Assembly: GCF_051014685.1 (NCBI RefSeq)
Contig: NC_135048.1
Coordinates: 29,295,043 to 29,359,042 of the forward strand
Length of the DNA stretch: 64,000 nt
Reading direction: 5' to 3'
Origin: Ptiloglossa arizonensis
Lineage: Eukaryota; Arthropoda; Insecta; Hymenoptera; Colletidae
Part shown: positions 51,740-63,800 of the stretch, one piece after another
Numbering within the stretch: the stretch's first letter is position 1
How the letters are laid out: every line of letters starts with the position of its first letter
Made by a program: the position numbers and the translations under genes
The notes under the pieces: generated by a model
Databases searched by the model: none
Seen by the model: only the letters and a program-made list of their open reading frames with translations
What the model was told of the DNA's origin: nothing

Positions 51740-52400
51740 TTCATTCAAACAGTATTCTAATTGTATTCAGTAAATATTCTAATCGTGGAAGTATTCGAAT
51801 TGTACACATCGAATATTCGAATCATGGAAGTATCCGAATTGTACTCGCCGAATATCCAAATCATGGGAGTATTCGAATTGTACTCACTGAATATTTGAAT
51901 CATGGAAGTATTCGAATTGTACTGACTGTATATTCGAATCATAGAAGTATTCGAATTGTACTCGCCGTATATTCGAATTGTGCTCACTGAATATTCTAAT
52001 CACCGAAATATTTGAATTGTACTCGCCGAATATTCGAATTGTACTCACCGAATATTCGAATAACCGAAGTATTCGAATTGTACTCACTGTATATTCGAAT
52101 CATAGAAGTATTCGAATTGTACTCGCCGTATATTCGAATTGTACTCACTGAATATTCTAATCACCAAAGTATTTGAATTGTACTCGCCGAATATTCGAAT
52201 TGTACTCACCGAATATTCGAATCACCGAAGTATCCGAATTGTACTCACCGAATATTCGAATCACCGAAGTATTCGACTAGTGTAGTTCGAATATTCGACT
52301 CACACAAGTATTCGAATAGAATTATTCGAATATTCGAATCACCCAAATATTCCAATAATATTGTTCGAATATTCGAATCACCGAAGTATTCGAATATGAA
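51740..52400. repeat. TTCGAATTGTACTC-type array
   Basis: Units carry GTATTCGAATTGTACTCACC and GAATATTCGAATCACCGAA, about 45 bp, with irregular deletions. The array ends next to TAGTCGCAGCCCCGAC, similar to the right end of the element at 7777-7998. Confidence 0.93.
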
Positions 52401-53867
52401 ATTATTCTACGAGTAGTCGCAGCCCCGACGTCGAACCAAGGAAGATCTAAAAAAAAAAATCCTTTCGCAACTCTCTTTCGTAACTGGTTCTTCATTAGTA
52501 CATCTGCCGAAATTTACATTCGCATCGTGTACGTGCGCTTACGATTCGAAATTAGCGGTCTCGGGGGCGCGAAGATTTTGCAATCCCTCGACCACGGTCG
52601 ATTATATCGATGATTGTGGAATTTAGCGTCTCGGTTACTTTTATTTTCGCTAATTATCGCGTACCGTCGAACGTTTTCGAAACGATCTCTGCCACTTAGC
52701 GCGTAAATTATTGTTCCCACGATGAACGGTGAATTATTAATTCGGTAGCGACGGTACGTTGCACCGAGTTGCAACGTATTAATAAAATTACGCAAGCTGG
52801 GGTAATCATTCAGGGCGGAGGGGTGGTAGGGGGGCTATCAGAGACCGAACGCGAGGGGAGAGGCTTCGAACACGTAGGAAATGCAGTCGCGATCTTGCGG
52901 TTTAAACTCTTCCTCGGACGGCACCGTAATTACCGGCGCGGCGTGGAGTCGATTCGCGTTACACGTAAAGAACAGCTAATCACAGACTGTCATTCGATGC
53001 CCTATTACGTAACCGACAATCTTCGGGTAACGGTCGCGAAACGGTCTTATCGAAACAATCGAGTCGTAAAACATTAGATCTGCGTAAAAATTTCGAGGAA
53101 CGAGTAAAGTACACACGTGTGTATACGAGGTACACAATGTAGCTACGAACTCTAAATTATCTGTAATTTTATTGAAAAATTGTCCCACTACTTTTCCACG
53201 AATATTTGAGTAATATCCAGATACTTGGAATCATTCGAATTTCAAGGGAATTCAATTACTCGCGAGTATTCAGATTTCTTGAATGGTATTCGAGTTATTC
53301 GAATTTCGACGAATTTAGAATCTTTGCGAATACTCGAGTACTCGAATCGTCCGAGTCTTCGGAAGTTTGAGTCGAAAAATGAATATGGAAAATATAGAAA
53401 ATCGGTATAAAAAAGATCGTTGTAAAAAAAAAACCCAATATTCAGAAAAATCGATTCAAAATGGAGATCTTTGAACACAAGGGTAAATATTCTAATCCTA
53501 TCCACGCAAAAATAATTAATCTCAACAATTACAATCACAGTCCATTCGAAAAATCTATTGACAAACAAATTAAACACGTCTCATTTGTTTAATTTTTGTC
53601 CCTGGTGAAAACTGATCGAACAAACCTAATCTTGACCTCGTTTCTTTTATTTTTCATCCGGAAAAATTGTACCATCGTACCCAGGGTTCAACGAGGCACG
53701 AAAGGCTATTTCCCTTAACACTGGAACCACCGAAGGGTTGAATCTCACCTGTTTCAAACTTCTTTTCAGAATTACTCAATTATTAACAAACTTACAGTAT
53801 CCTTTTCCCACAGTATTCTCGGACAATCATCGAAGTAGACAACTAATGGTACTCGTAAATTAATCTA
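52401..53867. other. CpG-rich island and spacer
   Basis: CpG-rich unique DNA at 52500-53080, a small TTCGAA-rich patch at 53220-53350, then AT-rich spacer. No supported exon. Confidence 0.35.
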
Positions 53868-54441
53868 TTGGGTTGTTCGGAAAGTCACTTCGTTTTTTTT
53901 TGCGGTGAAAATTGTACTAACCGAATATTCGAATCGTGGAAGTATTCGAATTGTACTCACTGAATATTCTAATCACCAAAGTATTTGAATTGTATTCGCG
54001 AATATTCTAATCACCGCAGTATTTGAATTGTATTCGCGAATATTCGAATCACCGAAGTATTTGAATCGTGGAAGTATTCGAATTGTACTCGCTGAATATT
54101 CTAATCACCGAAGTATTTGAATTGTATTCGCGAATATTCGAATCACCGAAGTATTTGAATCGTGGAAGTATTCGAATTGTACTCACTGAATATTCTAATC
54201 ACCGAAGTATTTGGATTGTACTCACCGAATATTCGAATCACGTAAGTATTCGAATTGCACTTACCAAATATTCGAATCACCGAAGTATTTGAATTGTATT
54301 CGCGAATATTCGAATCACTCAAGTATTCGAATAGTATTGTTCAAATATTCGAATACACGATTCTTTTACAGTATACAAACATTTTATCAAACTATAAATT
54401 CTCCATTTTGGAAAACGAAATTACTTCCCGAACAACCCAAC
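53868..54441. mobile_element. Mariner-type remnant filled by a TTCGAATA array
   Basis: The left terminus TTGGGTTGTTCGGAAAGTCA is preceded by TA. The right terminus, read on the minus strand, is TTGGGTTGTTCGGGAAGTAA, followed by TTTCGTTTTCCAAAATGGAG. The ends are inverted repeats typical of mariner elements in Hymenoptera. The 574-bp interior has no transposase; 53912-54357 is a TTCGAATATT/CACCGAAGTATT array. The right flank is CA rather than the expected TA, so the duplication has decayed. Confidence 0.75.
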
Positions 54442-55169
54442 AACATTCAAGACACCTACACGATCCTATACAAACAAAGACACGTTGGTGGTTCTATCGT
54501 CTTCAACAAGTCGAGTTCGTTCGATTGTGGGATCACTCTCGTCGCAAGGTGGGGGAAAAGTTTCATCGTCGCGTAGACAGCGTGTGATCACGGGGCACCG
54601 TGGTCTAATTAATTAACGAATCCGGTGAAAAAGAATTCAACGCGATTCCCAAGCGGCGATAGTGAACGGTGAGCGGTTACGATCGCGCCTCGGCCACCGG
54701 GCTGACTTTTTCTTCCACGGGCCCGAGCCCGCCTCTTTCCTCTTCGCGGAAATTGCAGATCCGGCCGATACCGCGCGGCGAACGTGTTTTTCGCGGCTGC
54801 TCGCTAAAAACAACGATCAATTCAACGTTTCGCGGCCGGTCGTTAACGCGTGCGCCGTAGTTTCACCGTGGAGGTATCGATACGAAGATCGGGACGATCC
54901 GATGCATTCTAATCGGTCCCGTGGCGCCGCTATAAATATCGTTGGACGCCCACCGTGTCGTCATTCATCGCCGGAATTCGATGGAATCTGTAGTATGCGA
55001 CCGGTTCTATCCTCCACGCATTCCAACTATTTTGGAAACCGCCCCGGAATTCCCGCCATTAACGCGTTAACACGTTCAGAGCCCTCTGACTCGCGGGGTT
55101 ATCGATTTTTTTTTTCTTTTTTTTTTTATTTGTTGGGGGGGATATGATTGGGGGATGGTAGCGAGGATT
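54442..55169. other. CpG-rich unique island
   Basis: GC- and CpG-rich unique DNA (54540-55090). A plus-strand frame of 161 codons (54662-55147) lacks a recognised domain and ends in a T-rich tract. Regulatory role possible but unproven. Confidence 0.3.
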
Positions 55170-56210
55170 GTTTGGAAAATAAGGTGGAAAGCGTGTTTTC
55201 TGATGATGGTGCGCTGATGGTAAATATATCGCTGTGAAAATTGGTATATATTATTTTGGAGTGAAATTTAGGTTAGGGTAGAATTCTAGGATTTGAGGGT
55301 TATACCAGGGGGTGTAAGGGTACTTTTTGAAGTTGAATATAGGTTGTAGAAGTGGTGAACTTATGGTTTATGATCGTGTGACTTATGTGACGCACGAAAT
55401 GATTTTGTCGGTATATTTTTGAATTTTAAATGAAATTTAGGTTAGGTTCGAAACAGAAGAAAGGGGTGTTTTATGGAAGGTAGTTGTAAATGTGTTCTGA
55501 TAACTTGAGAAGAGATTTTTTGAAAATTATGAATGTGTGCTGATAACTTGAAAAGAGATTTTTTGAAAATTATAAATATGTATTGATAACTTGAAAAGAT
55601 GAAATTTTTTGAAAATTATAAATATGTTATGATAACTTGAGAAGAGAATATTTTTTGAAAATTATAAATATGTGCTAATAACTTGAGAAGAAGACATTTT
55701 TGAAAATTATAAATATATTCTGATAAATCGACAAGAGAAGATATTTTGAAAATTTTAAATATGTTCTGATAACTTGAGAAGAGGACACTTTTTGAAAATT
55801 ATGAATGTGTTCTGATAACTTGAGAAGAGGACACTTTTTGAAAATTGTAAATATATTCTGATAACTCGAGAAGAGAAGATATTTTGGAAATTGTAAATAA
55901 ATTCTAATAACTTAAGAAGAGGACATTTTTCAAAATTATAAATATATTCTGATAACTCGAGAAGAGAAGATACTTTGAAAATTGTAAATAAATTCTAATA
56001 ATTTAAGAAGAGGATATTTTTTGAAAATTATAAATATGTTCTGATAACTTGAGAAGAGAAGATATTTAAAAAATTGTAAATATGTACTGATAACTTGAGA
56101 AGAGAATATTTTTTGAAAATTGTAAATATGTTCTGATAACTTGAGCAGAGGGGTTTTTTTTGAAAATTATAAACGTGTTCTAATATACGAACAGATCTCA
56201 AAGAGAGAAT
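55170..56210. repeat. About 52-60-bp AT-rich tandem array
   Basis: From about 55480, some 14 units share TTTTTTGAAAATTATAAATA, TGTTCTGATAACTTGAGAAG and AGAAGATA. The first 300 bp are G-rich unique lead-in. Confidence 0.9.
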
Positions 56211-56308
56211 ACGGTTGGTCGAGTACGAATAAAGTGCACGCACGCGAATATTTTAAGCGTCCCTTCGTCGTTCTTGAACTAATTGATTTCAGCGCGTTAA
56301 ACGCCGTG

Positions 56309-56413
56309 TCAGTCACTAGTGACTGACGATATACTTTCCGTGCGAGCGGCGTTAGTCACTGGTGACTGACGATATACTTTCCATTCGGTCCGCCGCAGTC
56401 ACCAGTGACGGAC
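56309..56413. repeat. Three-copy 43-44-bp repeat of a palindrome
   Basis: TCAGTCACTAGTGACTGA at 56309-56326 is a perfect 18-base palindrome. Variants TAGTCACTGGTGACTGA (56353) and CAGTCACCAGTGACGGA (56396) follow at 43-44 bp. The first two copies share the tail CGATATACTTTCC. CpG-rich flanks. Confidence 0.9.
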
Positions 56414-56839
56414 GGTACAGATTTTATTTATGGACATTTTTCTGATTCTTAGATTGTCGAGTAAAACAGTAGGTCGTTTAGAAATCAATTTTCCGCGTAG
56501 TTGCATTCGAAAGCATCTGGATACACATCGATCCCTTCGCAGGAATATGTACTTTCGCACACGGCGTCTTAATTCAAATAGATTTTTGTTTCGTGCTCCG
56601 TTGCCAATTGTAGGAATGCAGTTCCGAGGCTACAAACGCATAGCGATTCGAACGATTATGTTCACCTGTTATTGCTACACTCGACCATGTTTTATAATAT
56701 CTCTTCGTTGTAATACTTCTTACTAACTTTCATATGTATATATTTCTTTTTCCTTATTTTTTTATCTATTACGTACCTAATACCTAAGTTTTCTATTTCA
56801 ATCACCCATACTTCAACTCCATGCACTTATTATTATTAT
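56414..56839. other. Unique spacer
   Basis: Unique DNA with a 98-codon frame that I do not recognise, ending in an (ATT)n tract at about 56829-56846. Confidence 0.35.
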
Positions 56840-57300
56840 TATTATAGGAACAATTCAAACAATTCGATCAATTCGAATAATTTGAATAATTTGAATAAGT
56901 TGAATAATTCGAATAATTTGAATAATTTGAATAATTTGAATAATTTGAATAATTCGAATGTTTCACCCAATTTGTTCAAATTCGAATAATTCGAACAATT
57001 CACCCAATTTGTTAAAATTCGAATAATTCGAACAATTCACCCAATTTGTTCAAATTCGAATAATTCAGCTAATTTCTTCAAATTCGAATAATTCGAACAA
57101 ATTCGATCAATTCGAACAACTCACCCAATTTCTTCAAATTCGAATAATTCGAACAAATTCGATGAATTCGAATAATTCGAACAATTCACCCAATTTGACC
57201 AATTCGAATGATTCGAACAATTCGAATGATTCGAACAATTCGAATGATTCGAACAATTCGAATGATTCGAACAATTCGAATATTCGAATACCGTTTGAAT
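56840..57300. repeat. AATTCGAATAATTTGAATAA-type array
   Basis: Nested periods occur here: a 10-bp TTTGAATAAT repeat (56880-56960), a unit of about 57 bp with AATTCACCCAATTTGTTCAA, and an 18-bp AATTCGAATGATTCGAAC repeat (57200-57280). Asn/Ser or Ile/Arg-rich frames across it are by-products. Confidence 0.92.
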
Positions 57301-57869
57301 ATTTTGCGAGCGGATCGAGAGTATTCGTGGTATTCGAACAATGCGATGTCGAGTATAAATCAAGTCTTTAAGTTCGTCGTTCCTTTTTGAGAGTGTGAAA
57401 AGAATTGTTTTCGAGCCTGGCGCCATAAGGTGGCATCGTCCACTACGGCATCGCGTTCCTGTCGTAGGCGTTGGTACACGAGGACCGGCAGCAGGATTTA
57501 CGCTGCACTCTCGCGTCGACGGGCCACCTTTTCCTTTCTTTCGCGCTATTTTCTGACGATGAAAAAAAGCGGCGCAGTCTGCGTTTCAAGGTCGACGTCT
57601 TGTCCGCTCCCTCGAAGTCCTCGTAAACAGCTGAGAGAGAAAGGGTGGCTGCGCGTACATGCTTGCGCTCTAAGATTTCCGACCCGCCTAAAAATATCTT
57701 AAACCCGGAGTTCGCCTCGTCCTTGCCGGTTTCCTTTGTTGTTTCTTGCGAAATGTTCCGGACTGATAACGCGAACGAAGGTCCTGTCATTTCTCCTCGG
57801 TCCATCGTGGTGTACAATCGCTCGAATTCCATCACCTGTCGACCAGGCTTCGTCTTGGATCTTAACGAG
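57301..57869. other. CpG-rich unique island
   Basis: GC-rich unique DNA. A 130-codon minus-strand frame (57443-57835) is the most protein-like shadow, but it has no domain, start context or splice evidence. Confidence 0.3.
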
Positions 57870-58700
57870 ACTGCTTGTAGATTTTTCTGTATTCGAATGC
57901 TTGAACATTTCGCTGATTCGAATATTATTTGATGAATTTAATTCGAATACTATCTGAGTACTTGACCATTTGATTTCTATTTGAAAGCCCACTTCGTCTT
58001 GGATCGTATCGAGACTACTTCAAGATTTTTCTGTATTCGAATGCTTGAATACTTCGGTGATTCGAATATTATTCGATGAATATAATTCGAATACTATCTG
58101 AGTACTTGACTATTTGAATTCTATTTGGAAGCCCACTTCGACTTGGATCGTATCGAGAGTACTTGTAGATTTTTCTGTATTCGAATGCTTGAATACTTCG
58201 GTGATTCGAATATTATTCAGTGAATATAATTCGAATACTATCTGAGTACTTGACTATTTGATTTCTATTTGAAAGCCCACTTCGTCTTGGATCGTATCGA
58301 GACTACTTCTCGATTTTTCTGTATTCGAATGCTTGAATACTTCGGTGATTCAAATATTATTCGGTGAATATAATTCGAATACTATCCGAGTACTTGACTA
58401 CTTGAATTCTATAAGAAAGCCCACTTTGTTTTGGATCGTATCAAGACTACTTGTCGATTTTTCTATATTCGAATACTTGAACGTTTCCCTGATTCGAATA
58501 TAATTCGAATACTATCCGAGTACTTGACTATTTGAATTGTATTTGAAAGTCCACTTTTTCTTGGGTCGTATCAAGACTACTTATCGATTTTTCTGTATTC
58601 GAATGCTTGAACACTTCGGTAATTCAAATTTTATTCTGTAAGTACAATTCAAATACCATCCGAATCCTTGATCATTCGAATTCTATTCAAATTCTCGAGT
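57870..58700. repeat. 144-bp composite tandem array
   Basis: GAAAGCCCACTT begins near 57984, 58128, 58272 and 58416, an exact 144-bp spacing. Each unit has TTTTTCTGTATTCGAATGCT, GATTCGAATATTATTCG, ATACTATCTGAGTACTTGAC and CTTGGATCGTATCGAGACTA. The last units are shortened. Confidence 0.93.
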
Positions 58701-59859
58701 ACTCTGATCAAGTACCTAGATATTCGTAATATTTGGATAACGTTGTGCGAACTATAAACGAGTTCTTTAATTTCATCGTTAAGCGATTAACTCGTCTTAT
58801 ATTTTCCGTTCGCAAGTAGACACTTTTTACAGCCAATATGTTCGCAGTTTACAAAAAAGAATCTTTTAACTTAAGAAAAGGTAGCAGGAATATTTATTTG
58901 AGCGCTTCGATATTGCCATGGGAGAGAACTTTCTTCGTTTAATTTCCACTTTCTTCGTCCAATTTCCACTTTCTTCGTTTAATTGGAGGTATTCGTGTTG
59001 CGTTCAATAACGGTATTTGAATGGCAATTCGAATATTACTGTATGGTGAATAAAGTGCACTCGTGACCAATCTTATGGCGTTGTTGTGCCACCTTCGGCT
59101 AATTTACTGAGTGTTAAATTTTTTTTTCACTGGCGACATCGTTCAGGAATAATTTATCGATAACGTGTAGATACTTTTTTTTTTACAAAAGAACAGAAAA
59201 AAAATAGATTATTTACATTCCACGATGACTCGTGCAGAATAAGTGCAGGACCAACGAAAACGCGCCTACCATCATATTCGCTCTCGATGCAAATTTCAGC
59301 TGACGTTGACGACCTCGATAAATCATCCGGCTGAATGAACGACGAAAAGAGAAGAAAGGAGTTACTCGAGAATTTGACCTTCGTTTACGAAACCGGTGGA
59401 CCGGTCTTGTTTCCGGGCACCCTCGGGCAACAAACAATTTTTCGATTGGGCAATAAGTAGATAGGATCTCGGCTACTTGCGGTCTCTAAACTGCTCGTCG
59501 TTACTCGACCATCGGCCCACTGACCTCGATTATCGATCGGGCGTAGCTCGACAAAAACCAGCGCCGAATATATCGAGCGTGCGGAAACCGATATACATTT
59601 TTTCTTCGTTTTTGGCAGCTGAGATCCGCGTTCGAAGGTTACCGAAAGCGACTTCGTTGCGGAAATCGACGACAACCGGAACACACGAGGATAATTACGC
59701 TCTGTCGTCGGTAATTCGACCCAGAGTAAATTCTTGCCCGTTACAGATCCACTTAATGGTCATTCATGAATAATAACGAGCCTGTGAAACACTTCACTCT
59801 GCGGTGCAATTATAACAAGAAGCATCGTTTTGAAAAGAAGGTGGAATAAGCTGAGAGAA
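58701..59859. other. Spacer and CpG-rich island
   Basis: AT-rich DNA with a short repeated TTTCCACTTTCTTCGT word (58940-58980), then a CpG-rich unique island at 59220-59760. No supported exon. Confidence 0.35.
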
Positions 59860-59929
59860 CTCGAATAATTGAATATTTGAATATATCATAGGTATTCAAA
59901 TACCATATGTGAATTTCAAATACCGAATT

Positions 59930-60450
59930 ATTCGAATGGTATTCGAATTGTACTCGGCGAATATTTGGACGATTCAAATAGTATTCGAATTGTACTCGTT
60001 GAATATTTGGATGATTCAAACAGTATTTGAATTGCACTCGTCGAATATTTGGACGATTCAAACAGTATTCGAATTGTACTCGTTGAATATTTGGACGATT
60101 CAAACAGCATTTGAATTGAACTCGTCGAATATTTGGACGATTCAAACAGTATTCGAATTGTACTCGTCGAATATTTGAACGATTCAAACAGTATTTGAAC
60201 TGTACTCGTGGGATATTTGGATAATTCAAACAGCATTTGAATTGTACTCGTCGAATATTTGGACGATTCAAACAGTATTCGAATTGTACTCGTCGACTAT
60301 TTGGATGATTCAAACAGTATTCAAATTGTACTCGTTAAATATTTGGACGATTCAAATAGTATTCGAATTGTACTCGTCGATTACTTGAACGATTCAAATA
60401 GTATTCGAATTGTACTCGTCGAATATATTTGGACGATTCAAAATATTCGA
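59930..60450. repeat. 42-43-bp TTCGAATTGTACTCGTCG array
   Basis: About 12 units carry AATATTTGGACGATTCAAAC plus AGTATTCGAATTGTACTCGTCG. Spacing is 42-43 bp (for example TTTGG at 59963, 60006 and 60048). Frames of up to 167 aa are by-products. Confidence 0.94.
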
Positions 60451-61799
60451 CGAGTATCAACTTATCACAGTCGCTGTCAAAATTTATCGCTACAGATTCC
60501 ACTCTCCAAATTTACGCCGATTATTAATAACTCCTATGAGTATACATAACCTTGCGCATAAAAGAAAATAAATCCTCGTAATTTTTCTCCGTGAAACATA
60601 ACTTCGACCAACTGTGAAAGCCACATTGTATGAAAAGCTTTCCGTTCCACCATCGTTGCTCCGTAATCGATCACACGAAAAAAATGTACAAAATGGAATT
60701 TCTCACGATCTCGTGATATAACAAACGTGCACGTCAGAATCCGATCGTTGGCTGCTCTGTTGTAGCCAACCCGGTGACGCAGCGTTATGGACGAGCTCGA
60801 TTCGTCGGGTCCTTGGATGAAAAATCTAGAAACGAGGCGCTTCGAGTGCAAACTGTTCGAGAAAATACCCTACTGCTCCGCAAGAAAGTCCTTCGATCGG
60901 CACTACCCACGAACGTTGCGCAAACCGATTACGAAAAACAAAGCAGCGTCGTTCAAAGACGCGGCGACCCGGGGAGATCTTATCAGTTGCAATCTCTCTC
61001 GACAATGGGCACGATAGACGAGAAAAAGGCGCGAAACGAGAGACAGAGGGAGGGAGAGGGAGAGAGAAAGACGTGAGATGGGGAGGGAGAGAGAGGGCTG
61101 TTCCTTTCTCGAGTGGCCGCGATCGGTAACGTAAAACCTTGATCGATCCGTGGGACCGATCCCGCGCACTCCCACGGAAATCTGACGGTAACCGTATACA
61201 GTATTAAGAAACACGCGTGGCACGTAACCGTCGTGTTAACACGCACGGCAGCAGCGGACCTTCCACTCCGCGTAGAAAGGCGAGTAGAAGCCGACGTCAC
61301 GGCGCGCGTCGGCGGTCTCCTTCGGTTTTCACCGCCTCCGATGGAAGACCGATTTCCTTTCGGGTTTCGTCGTGCCCGGATCATGGGAAACGATCGAAAA
61401 TACGTCCCGCGACGCGTCACGCGGCGCGTCGATTTTTCCGTGACAACTCGGACCGCGTGAACGCACCCCGGTGAGGTCAGTAGCGCGCAACGTTCGTGAG
61501 TTGCGAAGTCCCTTGTAAACACGAGAGTGACATTACGGTTGTGACCGTAACATTTTCCGCTCGGTACACATAAACATAGATCATGATCTGCAATTGTCCA
61601 AGATTGACAACCACGAGTCTGAGTGGATGGCGGGGTCATTACTATGCGGAGATCGTAAGTTACCGAGTACCTGTAATCGAAACGACAGAAGGGGACCAGT
61701 ACTGGTACGCTCGCTCCACCCAAGTATCCCCGCACTTAACCAGTCACGTTGCACGGGAATAGAATCTTTGTATACGCGGGAAATATACGAAAACGCGAA
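60451..61799. other. CpG-rich unique island, 1 kb
   Basis: A long GC- and CpG-rich stretch (60750-61720) with a GA-rich tract at 61030-61100. A minus-strand frame of 250 codons (60983-61735) includes the reverse of the GA tract (SLSPSPSL-like) and has no domain, so I reject it as a gene. Near 61650 a plus-strand segment ends in GATCGTAAGTT, a possible splice donor; this could be an alternative first exon, unproven. Confidence 0.35.
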
Positions 61800-62300
61800 T
61801 TTGAAAATGTTATTACATAACAAAATTTCTTGTATTTATTTACAAAATTAAAGATATCTTTAATACGGATTTGTACGAAAATTTAGCACACACTAAAGGA
61901 GGATGTTAAAAAGTGATTATTGCGAATTTGAAAATGTTATTGCATAATAAAATTTCTTCTATTTATTTACAAAATTAAAGATACTTTTAATACAGATTTG
62001 TACGAAGATTTAGCACACACTACAGGAGGATGTTAAAAAGTGACTATTGCGAAGTTGAAAATGTTATTGCATAACAAATTCCTCGTGTTTATTTAGAAAA
62101 TTATTGATATATTTAATACGGATTTGTACGAAGATTTAGCACACACTAAAGGAGGATGTTAAAAAGTGACTATTGCGAAATTGAAAATGTTATTGCATAA
62201 CAAAATTCCTTGTATTCATTTACAAAATTAAAGATATCTTTGATACAGATTTGTACATAGATATAGCATACACTAAAGGAGGATGTTGAAAACTGACAAC
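61800..62300. repeat. About 120-bp tandem array, 4 units
   Basis: Units share TTGAAAATGTTATTGCATAA, TATTTACAAAATTAAAGATA, ACGGATTTGTACGAAGATTT and CACACTAAAGGAGGATGTTA. Starts near 61802, 61928, 62056 and 62182. Confidence 0.93.
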
Positions 62301-63079
62301 AATTTTTGCATTGTAATAAATAATTTTCACAATTTACAGAACTTTTAAGCCCCACTTGCACTTTTCTTAATAAATAAAAAAACATTCATTCGATACCTAG
62401 CCTTTTGGAATCTCTCTCCCTCTAACTGTAATCTCGTTTATTATTGTTCTTTCGAAATCTCTGTTTATTTTGCAATCTCGAAAGAAATTCTTCGATAAAT
62501 AAAAAGTAACGATTGCTCTACTGGTTCGAAAAACGTACGGTTGGTAATCCTAATTTCCTTTTCCGCGCGCTGCGAAAAAGCGTCCGTTAGGTTAGGCGTG
62601 TACTGCCAGCGTTCGGGTGTACACGCTCGGGCGTTTGCATAACGCGATTACGGAACGGAACGAAAGGAACGGAGCACTTGGGGGGTTCAAATGCCAGTCT
62701 CCCGCTGTCTTCTTTCACGGTTGAGCTTTAACGGGTGTAATTTCTGTTACGAGTCGCCGACGATCGAACGTCGCCGCGGGGGACGAAGAGGAGGAGAGGG
62801 ACGAAGGAAGGAGGGGCACGACGCGTCGATCGAAACAGGGAAATCCGTAACCGGTGAAAACGAACAGTTCCATCGCGCGACGAACAGACGCGGCCTTTGA
62901 AACGCGCTCCAGATCCTTCCGGTTTCGATACACGGAGCGCGCGTGCTCGCGATCCACGGTGAAAGTAATTACGATTACGCGCACGCGTTATCGGACGTAT
63001 CTCCGGAACGTAAATCCTGCTTCTTCCGTGGAGAATGTAATCTCGTCCCTCTATTATCTGTTTTCGGTCTTCGTGAGTC
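62301..63079. other. Spacer and CpG-rich island
   Basis: AT-rich spacer, then CpG-rich unique DNA at 62550-63050 with a purine-rich run near 62785-62820. No supported exon. Confidence 0.35.
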
Positions 63080-63800
63080 GAATTCTTTCTGTATCCGAAT
63101 ATTCGAATTCAGAGATTCGAATACTCGGGAAGTACAGTTCGAATACTCAGAGAATATAGTTCAAATACTTGAGGAGTACAGTTCGAATACTTGGGGAGTA
63201 CAATTCGAATACTCAGGGAGTACAGTTCGAATGCCCGAAGAATATAATTCGAATACTCGGGGAATATAATTCGAATACTTCAGGAGTACAGTTCGAATAC
63301 TTGGGGAGTACAATTCGAATACTCAGGGAGTACAGTTCGAATACCCGGAGAATATAATTCGAATACTCGGGGAATATAGTTCGAATACTCGGGAAATATA
63401 GTTCGAATACTTGAGGAGTACAGTTTGAATACTTGTGGAGTACAGTTCGAATACTCAGGGAGTACAGTTCGAATACCCGGAGAATATAATTCGAATACTC
63501 GGGAAATATAGTTCGAATACTTGAGGAGTACAGTTTGAATACTTGGGGAGTACAATTCGAATACTTGGGGAGTACAATTCGAATACTTGGGAAGTACAAT
63601 TCGAATACTCAGGGAGTACAGTTCGAATACCCGGAGAATATAATTCGAATACTCGGGGAATATAGTTCGAATACTTGGGGAGTACAGTTCGAATACTCGG
63701 GGAATACAGTTCAAATACTTGGGGAGTACAATTCGAATACTCGGGGAGTACAGTTCGAATACTCGGGGAGTACAGTTCGAATACTCGAGTATCCGAATAT
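63080..63800. repeat. 22-bp TTCGAATACTCGGGGAGTAC array
   Basis: About 30 units of TTCGAATACTCGGGGAGTAC plus AG or AA. TTCG spacing is 22 bp (63182, 63204, 63226). Variants ACTTGGGGAGTACAA and ACCCGGAGAATATAA alternate. Frames of 107-180 aa across it are by-products. Confidence 0.95.

Noticed and set aside
57443..57835. 130-codon minus-strand frame, protein-like composition
   Set aside because: No recognised domain or splice signals; lies in a CpG-rich island where chance frames are common.
60983..61735. 250-codon minus-strand open frame
   Set aside because: CpG-rich DNA has few stop codons; the C-terminal part is the reverse of a GA-rich tract and no family is recognisable.
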